NCBI GenBank assembly: GCA_009838735.1 | Contig: VXQZ01000037.1 | Span: 146,127-210,126, forward strand | Direction of reading: 5' to 3' | Source of the DNA: Chloroflexota bacterium | Lineage (GTDB): Bacteria > Chloroflexota > Dehalococcoidia > Bin125 | DNA length: 64,000 bases | Shown here: positions 16,451 through 25,400 of the stretch, one piece after another | Position numbering within the stretch: the first letter of the stretch is position 1 | Layout: each line of letters opens with the position of its first letter | Made by a program: the position numbers and the translations under genes | Notes under the pieces: model-generated | The model's input: only the letters and a program-made list of their open reading frames with translations | Databases searched by the model: none | Told to the model about the DNA's origin: nothing

Positions 16451-17341
16451 TCAGCCGACCGAGAGAGTGGAGTGCCACTCGGCGACGGCCTGACCGATCG
16501 CGCCGGGAGAATCCTTCTGCAGGTAATGCAATCCGGGAACGGTCACCTCCTGCTGGTTAGGCCAGGCTCGGCAGAACTCCCGTTGCGGACCCGTCAGAAT
16601 CGATCCGGGCTCTCCGTTGATGAACAGCTTGGCCACGTCGCTCCCCGCCAGCCAGCGGGAGTACTCATCGACGATTTCCGCGACGTCGGCAGGCTCACCT
16701 TCGAACGGAATCTCCCGCGGCCAGGTGAGTGTTGGGCGCCGGGATTCACCAGGCTCGGTGTAGGGACGCCGGTAGACGGACATCTCCTCATCGCCTGGAT
16801 CTCGAAGCATGCCGGCGGGCAGGATGAACTCCACGAACATGTTCTGCTCAAGAATCATGTCGTCACCGGCCGGCGACCGCAGGCCCTGGAAGAGCTCGCG
16901 CGCGGCCGCCGGCCATGCGTCCCACGTCAGCGGCCGTACCAGCGCTTCCATGTACGCCAGCCCGTTGACCTGCTTCTGATGCCGGTAGGCCCAGTGGAAT
17001 CCCAGGGCAGATCCCCAATCGTGTACCACCAACGTCACATCGTCGCCCAGCTCCAGAGACTCGAACCAGGCGTCGAGGTACCGCCGGTGATCGACGAAAC
17101 GGTATGAGCCGTCAGGTGCTTCGCCCGAGTCGCCCATCCCCACGAGATCGGGGGCCAAGCAGCGGGCCGAGTCGGACAGATGGGGAATGATGTTGCGCCA
17201 TAGGTAGGAAGATGTTGGATTGCCGTGCAAGAACACCACAGGGGGACCACTGCCCACGTCCACATAGGAGATTTCAGCTCCCTTGACGGCAATTCGCTTT
17301 CGCGGGTGGGAGTCAGCAGTTGAGATTGTGTCGTCGCTCAA
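16451..17341 (-). CDS. dhaA: haloalkane dehalogenase (HLD-II / DhaA-LinB type)
   Basis: Encodes 296 residues, normal for the family. The oxyanion loop is HGNPTSSYLWRNI (with the halide-binding Asn). The nucleophile elbow is VHDWGSALGFHWAYRH, giving nucleophile Asp and halide-binding Trp. The catalytic acid Glu is in AYMEALVRP, the HLD-II position, and the base is the His in GLHYLQKDSPG. All catalytic residues are therefore present. The enzyme hydrolyses haloalkanes to alcohols in the cytoplasm; related luciferases (Renilla) share the fold but differ in the cap. Upstream on the same strand, 81 bp away, is an LLM oxidoreductase. Confidence 0.9.
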   Translation of the reverse strand: MSDDTISTADSHPRKRIAVKGAEISYVDVGSGPPVVFLHGNPTSSYLWRNIIPHLSDSARCLAPDLVGMGDSGEAPDGSYRFVDHRRYLDAWFESLELGDDVTLVVHDWGSALGFHWAYRHQKQVNGLAYMEALVRPLTWDAWPAAARELFQGLRSPAGDDMILEQNMFVEFILPAGMLRDPGDEEMSVYRRPYTEPGESRRPTLTWPREIPFEGEPADVAEIVDEYSRWLAGSDVAKLFINGEPGSILTGPQREFCRAWPNQQEVTVPGLHYLQKDSPGAIGQAVAEWHSTLSVG

Positions 17342-17422
17342 GGTTGACCTCCACTTTGGCCTGCCAGCCCTGTTTGCGGATTGGGCGTGTAACGCTCAAA
17401 GCCGATGCCGTGGTGCTGTGTT

Positions 17423-18304
17423 CTAGTCCAACACCTCGCTGGCGAGTTCCGCCAGTTCTTCGAGAGCCCCGCCTTCGGTGTCGCTTCTGAGCCAGATTGT
17501 CGCCCGGCCCGCCCCGGCCTCTTCCAGGGCGTCGATCGCTTCACGGGTTCGGTATTGCCGTGGACCACCGAACGCCAGGACCTGGATCGATGCGGGGTCC
17601 CGGCCGGCCGCCTCGGCCAGATCGTTCAGTTCCTTCCGCCCTCGTTCGATTTCCTCTCGATCAACGAAGTTTGCATGGTTGGTGGACACGATCGTTGCCG
17701 CTCGGGCCGGCATCCAGCCGTCGCCGTATTCAACGACCCGCTTGAGCACATTCTTCGCCGTACCGCCCAGAAACACCGGCGGGTACGGCTTCTGGGCCGG
17801 CTTCGGGAACAGCTTGACCGGCGGGAAGTCGTAGTAGGTGCCGTGGTACTCCGCCTCGTCCTGGGTCCAGAGCTGCTTCATCGCCAGCATCGCGTCTCGG
17901 GTTTGGGTCCAGCGGTGGTCGAAGTCAGCCCCCATGATCTCTTGCTGCTCGCGGAGACCGCCGGCGCCGATGCCGAAGATGAATCGGCCGCGCGAAAACT
18001 GGTCCAGGCTCGCCACCTTCTTGGCCAGGTGGAACGGGTTGTGTTCGGGTACGAGGCAGACCCCCGTACCGATCTTGATCGTGGTCGTGACGGCCGACGC
18101 TCGGGACAAGGCCACGAACGGATCCGTCACCGCGCTTGCGTCCACGCCGCTGATCGTGTCTGTCGGGAAGTCGCGATCCGCCTCAACGGGAATGATCGGA
18201 AGCTCAGGCACCCAGAACGACTCAAAGCCGAGCTCCTCGGCCCGCTTCGCCAGGACGGCCGGGTCCATCGAAGCATTCGTCCACGTGAAGATGCCGACGT
18301 CCAT
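17423..18304 (-). CDS. LLM-class flavin/F420-dependent oxidoreductase
   Basis: Encodes 293 residues. The luciferase-like core is visible: RAEELGFESFWVPELPIIP, TTIKIGTGVCLVPEHNPF, LDQFSRGRFIFGIGAGG and YPPVFLGGTAKNVLKRV. Members of this short type (TIGR03619-like) are usually F420-dependent in actinobacteria and Chloroflexota. The N-terminus MDVGIFTWTNASMDPAVL is unbroken, so the start is secure. Same strand as and 81 bp upstream of the haloalkane dehalogenase, so the two may be co-transcribed and act in one oxidative/dehalogenating route; that link is inference. Confidence 0.88.
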   Translation of the reverse strand: MDVGIFTWTNASMDPAVLAKRAEELGFESFWVPELPIIPVEADRDFPTDTISGVDASAVTDPFVALSRASAVTTTIKIGTGVCLVPEHNPFHLAKKVASLDQFSRGRFIFGIGAGGLREQQEIMGADFDHRWTQTRDAMLAMKQLWTQDEAEYHGTYYDFPPVKLFPKPAQKPYPPVFLGGTAKNVLKRVVEYGDGWMPARAATIVSTNHANFVDREEIERGRKELNDLAEAAGRDPASIQVLAFGGPRQYRTREAIDALEEAGAGRATIWLRSDTEGGALEELAELASEVLD

Positions 18305-18612
18305 GGTGCTCTCCCAGCGGTTTCCCGCGCCCCAGCATGGGCTCGCAAGCTAACACCTGCAGCATCCCGGTTGGAGCCTGCGCGCTGCGGCGCTCATGGG
18401 ACGCCGAAACGGCGATCGGAGCGCGATTTCACTCGACCTTCTCTCCACTGAGGAGTTCGCTGGCTGTCCGACATCGCAGCGAGTGGGTCATTATGGCGAA
18501 GGCCGATGCGCTGGTATCGGTTGCACTCGAGGCTGGCGCCATCTGCCGGGTCGGTCGGAGCTATCGTGCATCTCGACGTGACGCATGCGGGGCGAGACTT
18601 AACAACTCCGGT
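18305..18612. other. intergenic region between divergent genes
   Basis: No gene is supported. The frame of the following gene is open upstream of 18613 through much of this stretch but the peptide there is Arg/Ala-rich and not repeat-like, so I treat it as non-coding. Promoters for both flanking genes must lie here; no clear consensus or symmetry was recognised. Confidence 0.35.
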
Positions 18613-21576
18613 ATGGGACTACGGCTCTATCGATTCCGGCTGTTAGTAGGCATCAGCCAGTTCATGCCGCTGGTGGCCCTCTGCGTCGCGCTTGCCGCGG
18701 CGGTCCAGATGCTCGCTCCAGATGTGGCAATCGCGGAGGGCGAGGAACCCCAAGGGACCGTCGTCCGGCAAGTCGATGCGGGAGGTTCCTTCACCTGCAT
18801 GTTGACCACGGAACGGGAGTTGATCTGTGCTGGGCGGAACACGATCGGACAGACGTACGCTCCAACGGGTCGTTATGAACAGGTGAGCGCAGGAGGGTCG
18901 CACGCATGCGCGCTCAGTGTTGAAGGCACGCTGTCGTGCTGGGGCTGGAATGCCGCAGGACAGGCAAGGCCTCCTGGCGGATCGTTCAGCCAAGTGAGTG
19001 CCGGCAGATTCCACACTTGTGCAATAGACATCGCGGGCGCATTGGCCTGCTGGGGAGGCAACGAAGAGGGACAAGCAGACCCGCCCCAGGGCAAATTTTC
19101 GCTGGTCAGCGCAGGGTTGTACCACAGCTGTGCCATAGACGAGGGCGCAGAACTGATCTGCTGGGGGTCGGCGGATCTGGGCCGGTTGCAGGTCCCGGCA
19201 GGCCAGTTTATCGATGTGAGTGCAGGCAGCGATCACACTTGCGCGATCCAGCAGAGCGGTGCAGTCCAGTGCTGGGGCGCCCGCGGCGTTGGCCAGACCG
19301 ATGTCCCATCCGGGCGATTCACGCAGATCAGCGTTGGCAATGGACGCTCGTGCGCGTTGCATGACGACGGCAAGGTTTCTTGCTGGGGATTCGGCAAGAT
19401 TCGCCCACCTGACAGGGTGTCCGGTCGCTATCAACAAGTCAGCGTGGGTAGCGGCCACGCCTGTGTTGTCACAGAAGCGGGGGGTCTCGAGTGCTGGGGT
19501 GGCGATTGGGATCGGCAACTGGAAGCGCCACCGGGGCGCTACACGCGGATCACGGCGAGCGAACGTCAAGACTGCGCACTTGATCCCGAAGGATCGTTGA
19601 CCTGCTGGGGAGAGGAGTTCTTGCGTTTGCCGGACCCGCCCGATGGCCGCTTCACCAGCGTGAGCGCCAAATCTGCTCACGTATGCGCCGTGTACTCCGA
19701 CGGCGGGCTGACCTGTTGGGGCATTGACAATGCTGGTCGGGACGACGTACCGGCCGGCCGCTATAGACAGGTCAGCAGCGGAACCCATCACAACTGCGCG
19801 ATCAGTCTGCAGGACGAGTTGACATGTTGGGGGTCGAGCACTTTTGGCCTGACGGACGCCCCATCGGGTCGTTTCTCGCAAGTCAGCACCGGGAGCATTC
19901 ATTCCTGTGCGGTCGATTTCAGCGAACAGGTGCAATGTTGGGGCTCAAACGCTCAAGGTCAGACAGAGGTACCCGGGGATGCCTACCGACAGGTGAGCGC
20001 CGGGGGCTTTCACACCTGCGCGATCGCGCGCAACGGAGAGCTCGACTGTTGGGGCTCGAATCGATACGGACAGTTGCTGACTCCGTACGGGAGATTCACC
20101 GAAGTGAGCGCCGGACGGGAACACTCATGCGCTCTGAGCGACCGTGGCGAGGCCGTGTGTTGGGGCAAGAACGACTTTGGTCAGGCCGATCCGCCCGGCG
20201 GCCAGTTCACGCAAATCCGCGCCGATCGCCTTCACACCTGCGCGCTGCGCCCGGATGGTGCGGTCACCTGCTGGGGCTCCGATCCGCTCTACGGCACGCC
20301 CCTGGCGCGAGGGCCCGTCACTTCATCTACCGAAGACGCAGACTCAGTCGGGCGTGGGCGGGGAGACATCCCCGTAGCGGACGAGGCGGATCAGTCATTG
20401 CAGGGTCGTGTTGCAGTCCAACAGGCACGTCGACAAGACACCGACGTGAGGACAGGAACCCGATTGATGCAAGTCTCTGTCGGAACCTGGATGATTTGCG
20501 TCTTGACCAACGCAGGTCGGCCCATATGCGGAGGAGACCTCGACCACCACCTGCGGGGTGTATCGCAACTGACCTTCAGGCAGCTCAGCTCGGGTTACAC
20601 CCACTCCTGTGGCCTCCTTGAAGACGCTTCCGTGATCTGCTGGGGCAGCAACGAGCACGGCCAGGCGGATGCTCCAGCCGGCCGTTTCAGTCAGGTCAAC
20701 TCGGGTGGGTGGCACTCCTGTGCCCTCCGCGACGATGGAACGCTCGTCTGCTGGGGCCGCAGCGATCACGGCCAGACCGACACTCCATCGGGACAGTTCA
20801 GACAACTCGACGCTGGCCCGCGACACAATTGCGCTGTTGCGGTCGACGGCGGCATTTCGTGTTGGGGTGAAAACAACCACGGCCAAAGCGATCCGCCGAG
20901 CGGACGATTCATTCAGGTTGGTACAGGTCGTTGGCACAGCTGTGCCGTGGACGAGCATCAAGCATTGCACTGTTGGGGGCAGAATGGTCATGGCGAGACC
21001 GATTCGCCGCGAGGCAGGTTCACGTCCGTCAGCGCCGGAACCGATGCCAGCTGCGCTGTGTCAGCTGATGGTCTGCTTCAGTGTTGGGGAAAGACGTGGT
21101 CAGGTAGAAGCAACCCCCCGGAAGGGCGCTACCTAACGGTGAGCACGGGGTTCAGCGAGAGCTGCGCCATCCGTGAGGACGGGGCGCTGAGCTGTTGGGG
21201 GGTTGGATGGAACGGTCAGGCGATAGCCCCGGAAGGACGCTACACGCAGGTCAGCGCCGGAAGGGAGCACAATTGCGCCCTGGGCGAGGACGGGCAATTG
21301 TCTTGCTGGGGGTGGGTTGGCCAGGAAGCAGCGAACGCGCCCGCCGGCCGTTACGTACAGGTCAGCGCGGGAGGATGGCATAGCTGCGCATTGGACACTG
21401 TTGGCGAGTTGCGCTGCTGGGGCGAGAACCTGTCAGGTGAGCTGGATGCTCCGCAGGGCGCCTTCAGAATGGTCGACTCAGGAAGGAATCATGCGTGTGC
21501 ATTGAGCGAGGAGGAGACACTGAGTTGCTGGGGGCGCAGCGAGCACCAGGCGACCGATGCGCCGGAGGGCCGTTAA
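18613..21576 (+). CDS. exported RCC1/ALP1-like repeat protein, main part, ends at an in-frame TAA
   Basis: Encodes 987 residues from the chosen ATG, which directly precedes a hydrophobic export segment (FMPLVALCVALAAAVQMLA). The rest is a chain of ~37-residue repeats of the form 'GRF.QVSAG..H.CAL...G.L.CWG.N..GQ..PP', with 22 CWG repeats in two blocks of 13 and 9. The first block ends CWGSDPLYGTPLARG, then a ~65-residue non-repeat linker, then the second block. RCC1 repeats build beta-propellers; bacterial exported versions are of unknown function. The frame ends at TAA (21574-21576) where the repeat demands Tyr, and the same frame continues after it (see next entry). Upstream starts are possible. 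Confidence 0.8.
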   Translation: MGLRLYRFRLLVGISQFMPLVALCVALAAAVQMLAPDVAIAEGEEPQGTVVRQVDAGGSFTCMLTTERELICAGRNTIGQTYAPTGRYEQVSAGGSHACALSVEGTLSCWGWNAAGQARPPGGSFSQVSAGRFHTCAIDIAGALACWGGNEEGQADPPQGKFSLVSAGLYHSCAIDEGAELICWGSADLGRLQVPAGQFIDVSAGSDHTCAIQQSGAVQCWGARGVGQTDVPSGRFTQISVGNGRSCALHDDGKVSCWGFGKIRPPDRVSGRYQQVSVGSGHACVVTEAGGLECWGGDWDRQLEAPPGRYTRITASERQDCALDPEGSLTCWGEEFLRLPDPPDGRFTSVSAKSAHVCAVYSDGGLTCWGIDNAGRDDVPAGRYRQVSSGTHHNCAISLQDELTCWGSSTFGLTDAPSGRFSQVSTGSIHSCAVDFSEQVQCWGSNAQGQTEVPGDAYRQVSAGGFHTCAIARNGELDCWGSNRYGQLLTPYGRFTEVSAGREHSCALSDRGEAVCWGKNDFGQADPPGGQFTQIRADRLHTCALRPDGAVTCWGSDPLYGTPLARGPVTSSTEDADSVGRGRGDIPVADEADQSLQGRVAVQQARRQDTDVRTGTRLMQVSVGTWMICVLTNAGRPICGGDLDHHLRGVSQLTFRQLSSGYTHSCGLLEDASVICWGSNEHGQADAPAGRFSQVNSGGWHSCALRDDGTLVCWGRSDHGQTDTPSGQFRQLDAGPRHNCAVAVDGGISCWGENNHGQSDPPSGRFIQVGTGRWHSCAVDEHQALHCWGQNGHGETDSPRGRFTSVSAGTDASCAVSADGLLQCWGKTWSGRSNPPEGRYLTVSTGFSESCAIREDGALSCWGVGWNGQAIAPEGRYTQVSAGREHNCALGEDGQLSCWGWVGQEAANAPAGRYVQVSAGGWHSCALDTVGELRCWGENLSGELDAPQGAFRMVDSGRNHACALSEEETLSCWGRSEHQATDAPEGR

Positions 21577-22335
21577 ACGCACGTCAATGCGGGAGGTGGG
21601 TACAGCTGCGCCGTCGGCATCGATCGATTGGTCTCCTGCTGGGGCTGGAACGCCGTCGGCCAAACCGAATCGCCTCCCGGACCCTTCGCCAGGGTCGACG
21701 GTGGCAGCCGCGATACCTGCGCGTTGACTGAGAGTCGTGAGTTGATCTGTTGGGGCGCCCGCGGTGCTGGCAGCATCCCCAACGGCTATTTCGAGGACCT
21801 GAGTGTCGGCGATTCTCACGCGTGCGCCCTTTCTGACAGGAGTGAGATCGTTTGTTGGGGCAGTAACAGCTTCGGCCAGACCGATGCGCCGCCCGGACAG
21901 TTCGTGCAGATCAGCGCCGGCAAGGATCACAATTGCGCAGTGCGACAGGATGCAGCACTCGTCTGCTGGGGCGGCGATCAGTTCTACGGCACACCGTTGG
22001 CGCGCGACTATCCGGCTCGGATCGTTGCCCGGCTGTTGGAGAGTGGCACGATTGAGTTCGGCTTCCGACCTGTCGGCGCGGAGCCGATCCTGCCCAGGTC
22101 ACGATTCTTTCCTCCAGGTGTGAGGGTCAATCGTTGGCTTATGTCATCTGACATCGACTACGGGGGCGAAGTCGTTGGGCGAATCGCAGCTCGTTTGCTT
22201 GAGAACGGACGCGTGGAGTTCGGATTCGTCTCTCTGGAGGGTGAGCGCATATTGCCGAACCAGCGAATGTTTCCAATCGGCGCCCAGGTTGACACCTGGC
22301 TGCCGAGTGGGTCGTTCAGACTTGATCGCCCGTAG
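21577..22335 (+). pseudogene. C-terminal part of the RCC1-like protein beyond the in-frame stop
   Basis: Immediately after the TAA the same frame resumes with THVNAGGGYSCAV and four more CWG repeats, the last reading CWGGDQFYGTPLARDY. It then has two copies of a ~55-residue module: VARLLESGTIEFGF...RFFPPGVRVNRWL and AARLLENGRVEFGF...RMFPIGAQVDTWL. The sequence is otherwise uninterrupted to a TAG. If translated alone it could start at TTG 21628, but it would lack a signal peptide. The simplest reading is one gene of 1,240 codons broken by a TAC-to-TAA change, by a sequencing error, or read through. Confidence 0.75.
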
Positions 22336-22360
22336 GTCGCCCGGCAATCGACTGGCGACC
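22335..22360. terminator. hairpin between convergent RCC1-like genes
   Basis: GGTCGCC (22335-22341) and GGCGACC (22354-22360) form a perfect 7-bp stem in the 91-bp gap between two convergent genes. No T-run follows on either strand, so it is only a candidate bidirectional terminator. Confidence 0.3.
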
Positions 22361-22426
22361 GCAGCACGTCCTGATCCAGAGCGATGGCTATCCCGAAGGC
22401 CCCGGACTCCCGTAGGTTGACCCACC

Positions 22427-25400
22427 TCAAGGATGTTGAGCGCCTGACTTGCCAGAATGGGATTCTGCAGGGACATCCTTCGCAGCCGCGAGCAGCGGGT
22501 CAGAGGCCGGCAGCTGGGCCAGACGCAGATCAGGCGGCGGGGTGAGTTCCCATGAATCTCCCCAGCAGATCGCGTGCCCTCTGAGATCGAGAGCGCAGGC
22601 ATGCAGGCCGCCCACGGTAACCCTGCGGTACAGGCCTGCCGGCGCCGAGAGGTCGACGTTGCCGCCGGAGAACAATTCGACGGACGAGCAAACGAGCACG
22701 CCCGAGCCGGCTATGCCGCAGGCATGCGTATAGCCGCTGGAGAATTCACGGAACACTCCTCGCGGACCGGTCTCCCACGAGCTACCGTTGGCGTCCCAGC
22801 AAGTGGTCTCGCCGTCTTGGGTCAGCGCGCACAGGTGCGCTCCACCGGCATGAATCTGCGCATACCGACCAGGCAGTTCGACATCTGAACCATATCGAGT
22901 CGATCCCCAGCACGAGATCTCACCTTGCTGATCGAGTGCGCAGCCATACCCTGCCGCGAGGCTGAGAGACTGGAATCGACCCTCGGGGGCCGATAACCGC
23001 TCCCATCCGGCATGTCCCCAGCAGACGATCTCATTGGCGAGGGTCAGTGCGCACGTGTGCCCCTCTCCTTCGTCCCGGGCGCTGTCGGCTTTACCGCCGG
23101 CGCTGATTTGCCGGTAGCGCCCTTTGGGAGGATCGGCCTGTTCATTGTGGTTTCTGCCCCAGCAGGTTGCTGCGCCCTGTACGTTGAGGGCGCAGTTGTG
23201 GTCCAGTCCAGTGGTCATGGAAACGAATTGTCCCTCGGGTGGATCGGATTCGCCCCAGGCGTTCCAGCCCCAGCACTCAATCATGCCGCCCTTGCGCAGT
23301 CCACACGTGTGCGCGAGTCCGGCGTGTAACTCAGAGAAGACGCCGTCCGGACCGTCGAGCTGGCTACCCCAATCTGCACCCCAGCAGACAAGGTCCCAAT
23401 CGCGCGTCACACCGCATGAAAACCAGTCGCCGGAGTCGATGGCGATGAACTCCTCCTGCGGCGGCTCGTTCGCACCGGGCACGTTGTGTCCCCAGCAGAC
23501 GGCCTGGCCAGTGTCCCGCAGCGCGCAGGTGTGCGAGCCGCCAGCGGACAGAGCCACAAACGTACCCTCGGGTGCGTTTGTGCGACCATCATCCTCTTTG
23601 CCCCAGCAGACCGCTTCGCCCACCTCGCTGAGCGCGCAAGTATGGAGCCATCCAGCGCTGACGACGGAGAACGTTCCGTCCGGCGCGTCCGACTGGTCCA
23701 GCCAGTTGCTCCCCCAGCACTGCACGTCGCCAGTCCTGCTTAGAGCGCAGGCGTGCAGCGCGCCCGCGCTGATTTGAATGAACGTGCCTTCTGGCGGATC
23801 TTCCCGATCGATCAACTGCATGCGCCAACAGTCGATCTGACCATCAACGGTGAGAGCGCAAGACACGTGCAAGCCGATGCTCACCGCCGATACCCGCGCC
23901 TTGGCGAGCTCTGGTTCGAGGTACGAGCCGAGGCCACAGTTCAGACGTCCGAACTCCGTGACCGCGCAAGTCTCAAATCCACCCGAGTCGATCGCCTGCA
24001 GACGTCCTTCCAGCCGCTCCGCGATTCTGTCCCCATGCCGTCCCCAGCACACAGGACGATCTTCAGCCGTGAGCGCGCAAGCGTGGCTGGTGCCCAGGCT
24101 CAGACGTCCGTCGAGCTCCCAGGGGTGGATTCCTCGTGCCTCCGCGTCCGCCTCAACATCATTCAATTCGTCATCGTCTGAACGCGCCAACTCAACCGGG
24201 ACGTCCGTCGGGCGTTCATCGCCCCAACAGACGAGTTCGTGCCTCAAGGTAATGGCGCACCCGTGACGCTCGCCCACTGTGATCGATCGGTAGGGTCCAA
24301 CATCGGCAATGACCTGACCATCGCTGTTCTGTCCCCAGCAATTGACCTGGCCCGGTACTTTGAGTGCGCAGGAGAACACATCGCCTGCAGCCGTCGAGCG
24401 GAAACCATGGCCGTGCGAATGCCAGTCGCGTTGGGGGTGAACTCCGCGACCCCAGCAGATCAGTTCGGTCTGCGTGGTGATCCCGCAAGCGTGGTTCCTG
24501 GCCACGCTGACCATGCTCCAACGCTTGCCCTCTGGAATGTCTTGAATCGGGCTGTCTCCCGAACCACCCCAACAGAGGAGCGTGTCGTCGGTGGTGATCC
24601 CGCAGGTTCCTTTGTTTCCGGCGCTGACTGTGGAAAACAGTGCGTCCGGTACATCAAGATGGGAGCCCTGGTTGCTCGAGTCGTCGCCCCAGCACAACAA
24701 CTTGCCATCGGTGCGCACAGCGCAGGCGTGGTCAGCACCCATGCTCACCGAGCTGAACCTGCCCCCTGGAGCGGCCAACACGCGCGTCAACCTGCCCCAT
24801 GCGAGGCCCCAGCAAACGACTTCACCATCGGAAGTCAGCGCGCAGGCGAGCCGGCCGTGAGCGGATATGGATGTATAGGGTCCTTCCGCTGAGTCCGACC
24901 GCTCAGAGGACTCCACGCCCCAACAGATAACCCGGCCGTCGAGCTGCTCCGCGCACGTCCGATCGCTCGCCGCGTCAACTGCGCGAAAGCGCCCAGGCGG
25001 CGCCGCAATCAGCGATTCGTCGCCTCCCCAACATGTCACGTTGCCGCTGAAGTCGCTGGCGCAGGCATGCTCGTAACCGGCGCTGAGCGTTGCAAACCGA
25101 CCAGGCGGCGCATCCGTTTGCCCCTTGTCATTCCGGCCCCAGCAGATCAGCTGATCGATTACGCTCAGGGCGCAACTGAAATCTTCGCCCGCGCTGATTG
25201 CCCGAAACCGGCCGTCGGGCGGGTGAATCCGGCCGCCGCTGGCGCGTCCCCAGCAGATCACTTCGCCAACCTCGCTCAGCGCACACGCGTGTTGCTGGCC
25301 GGTCGTAACGGCGAGAAAGCGCCCCTCCGGCGGGTCGAGCGTGCCACTATGGTCGTACTCGCTGCCCCAGCACGTGAGCTGCCCGGTGGTCCTCAGTCCG

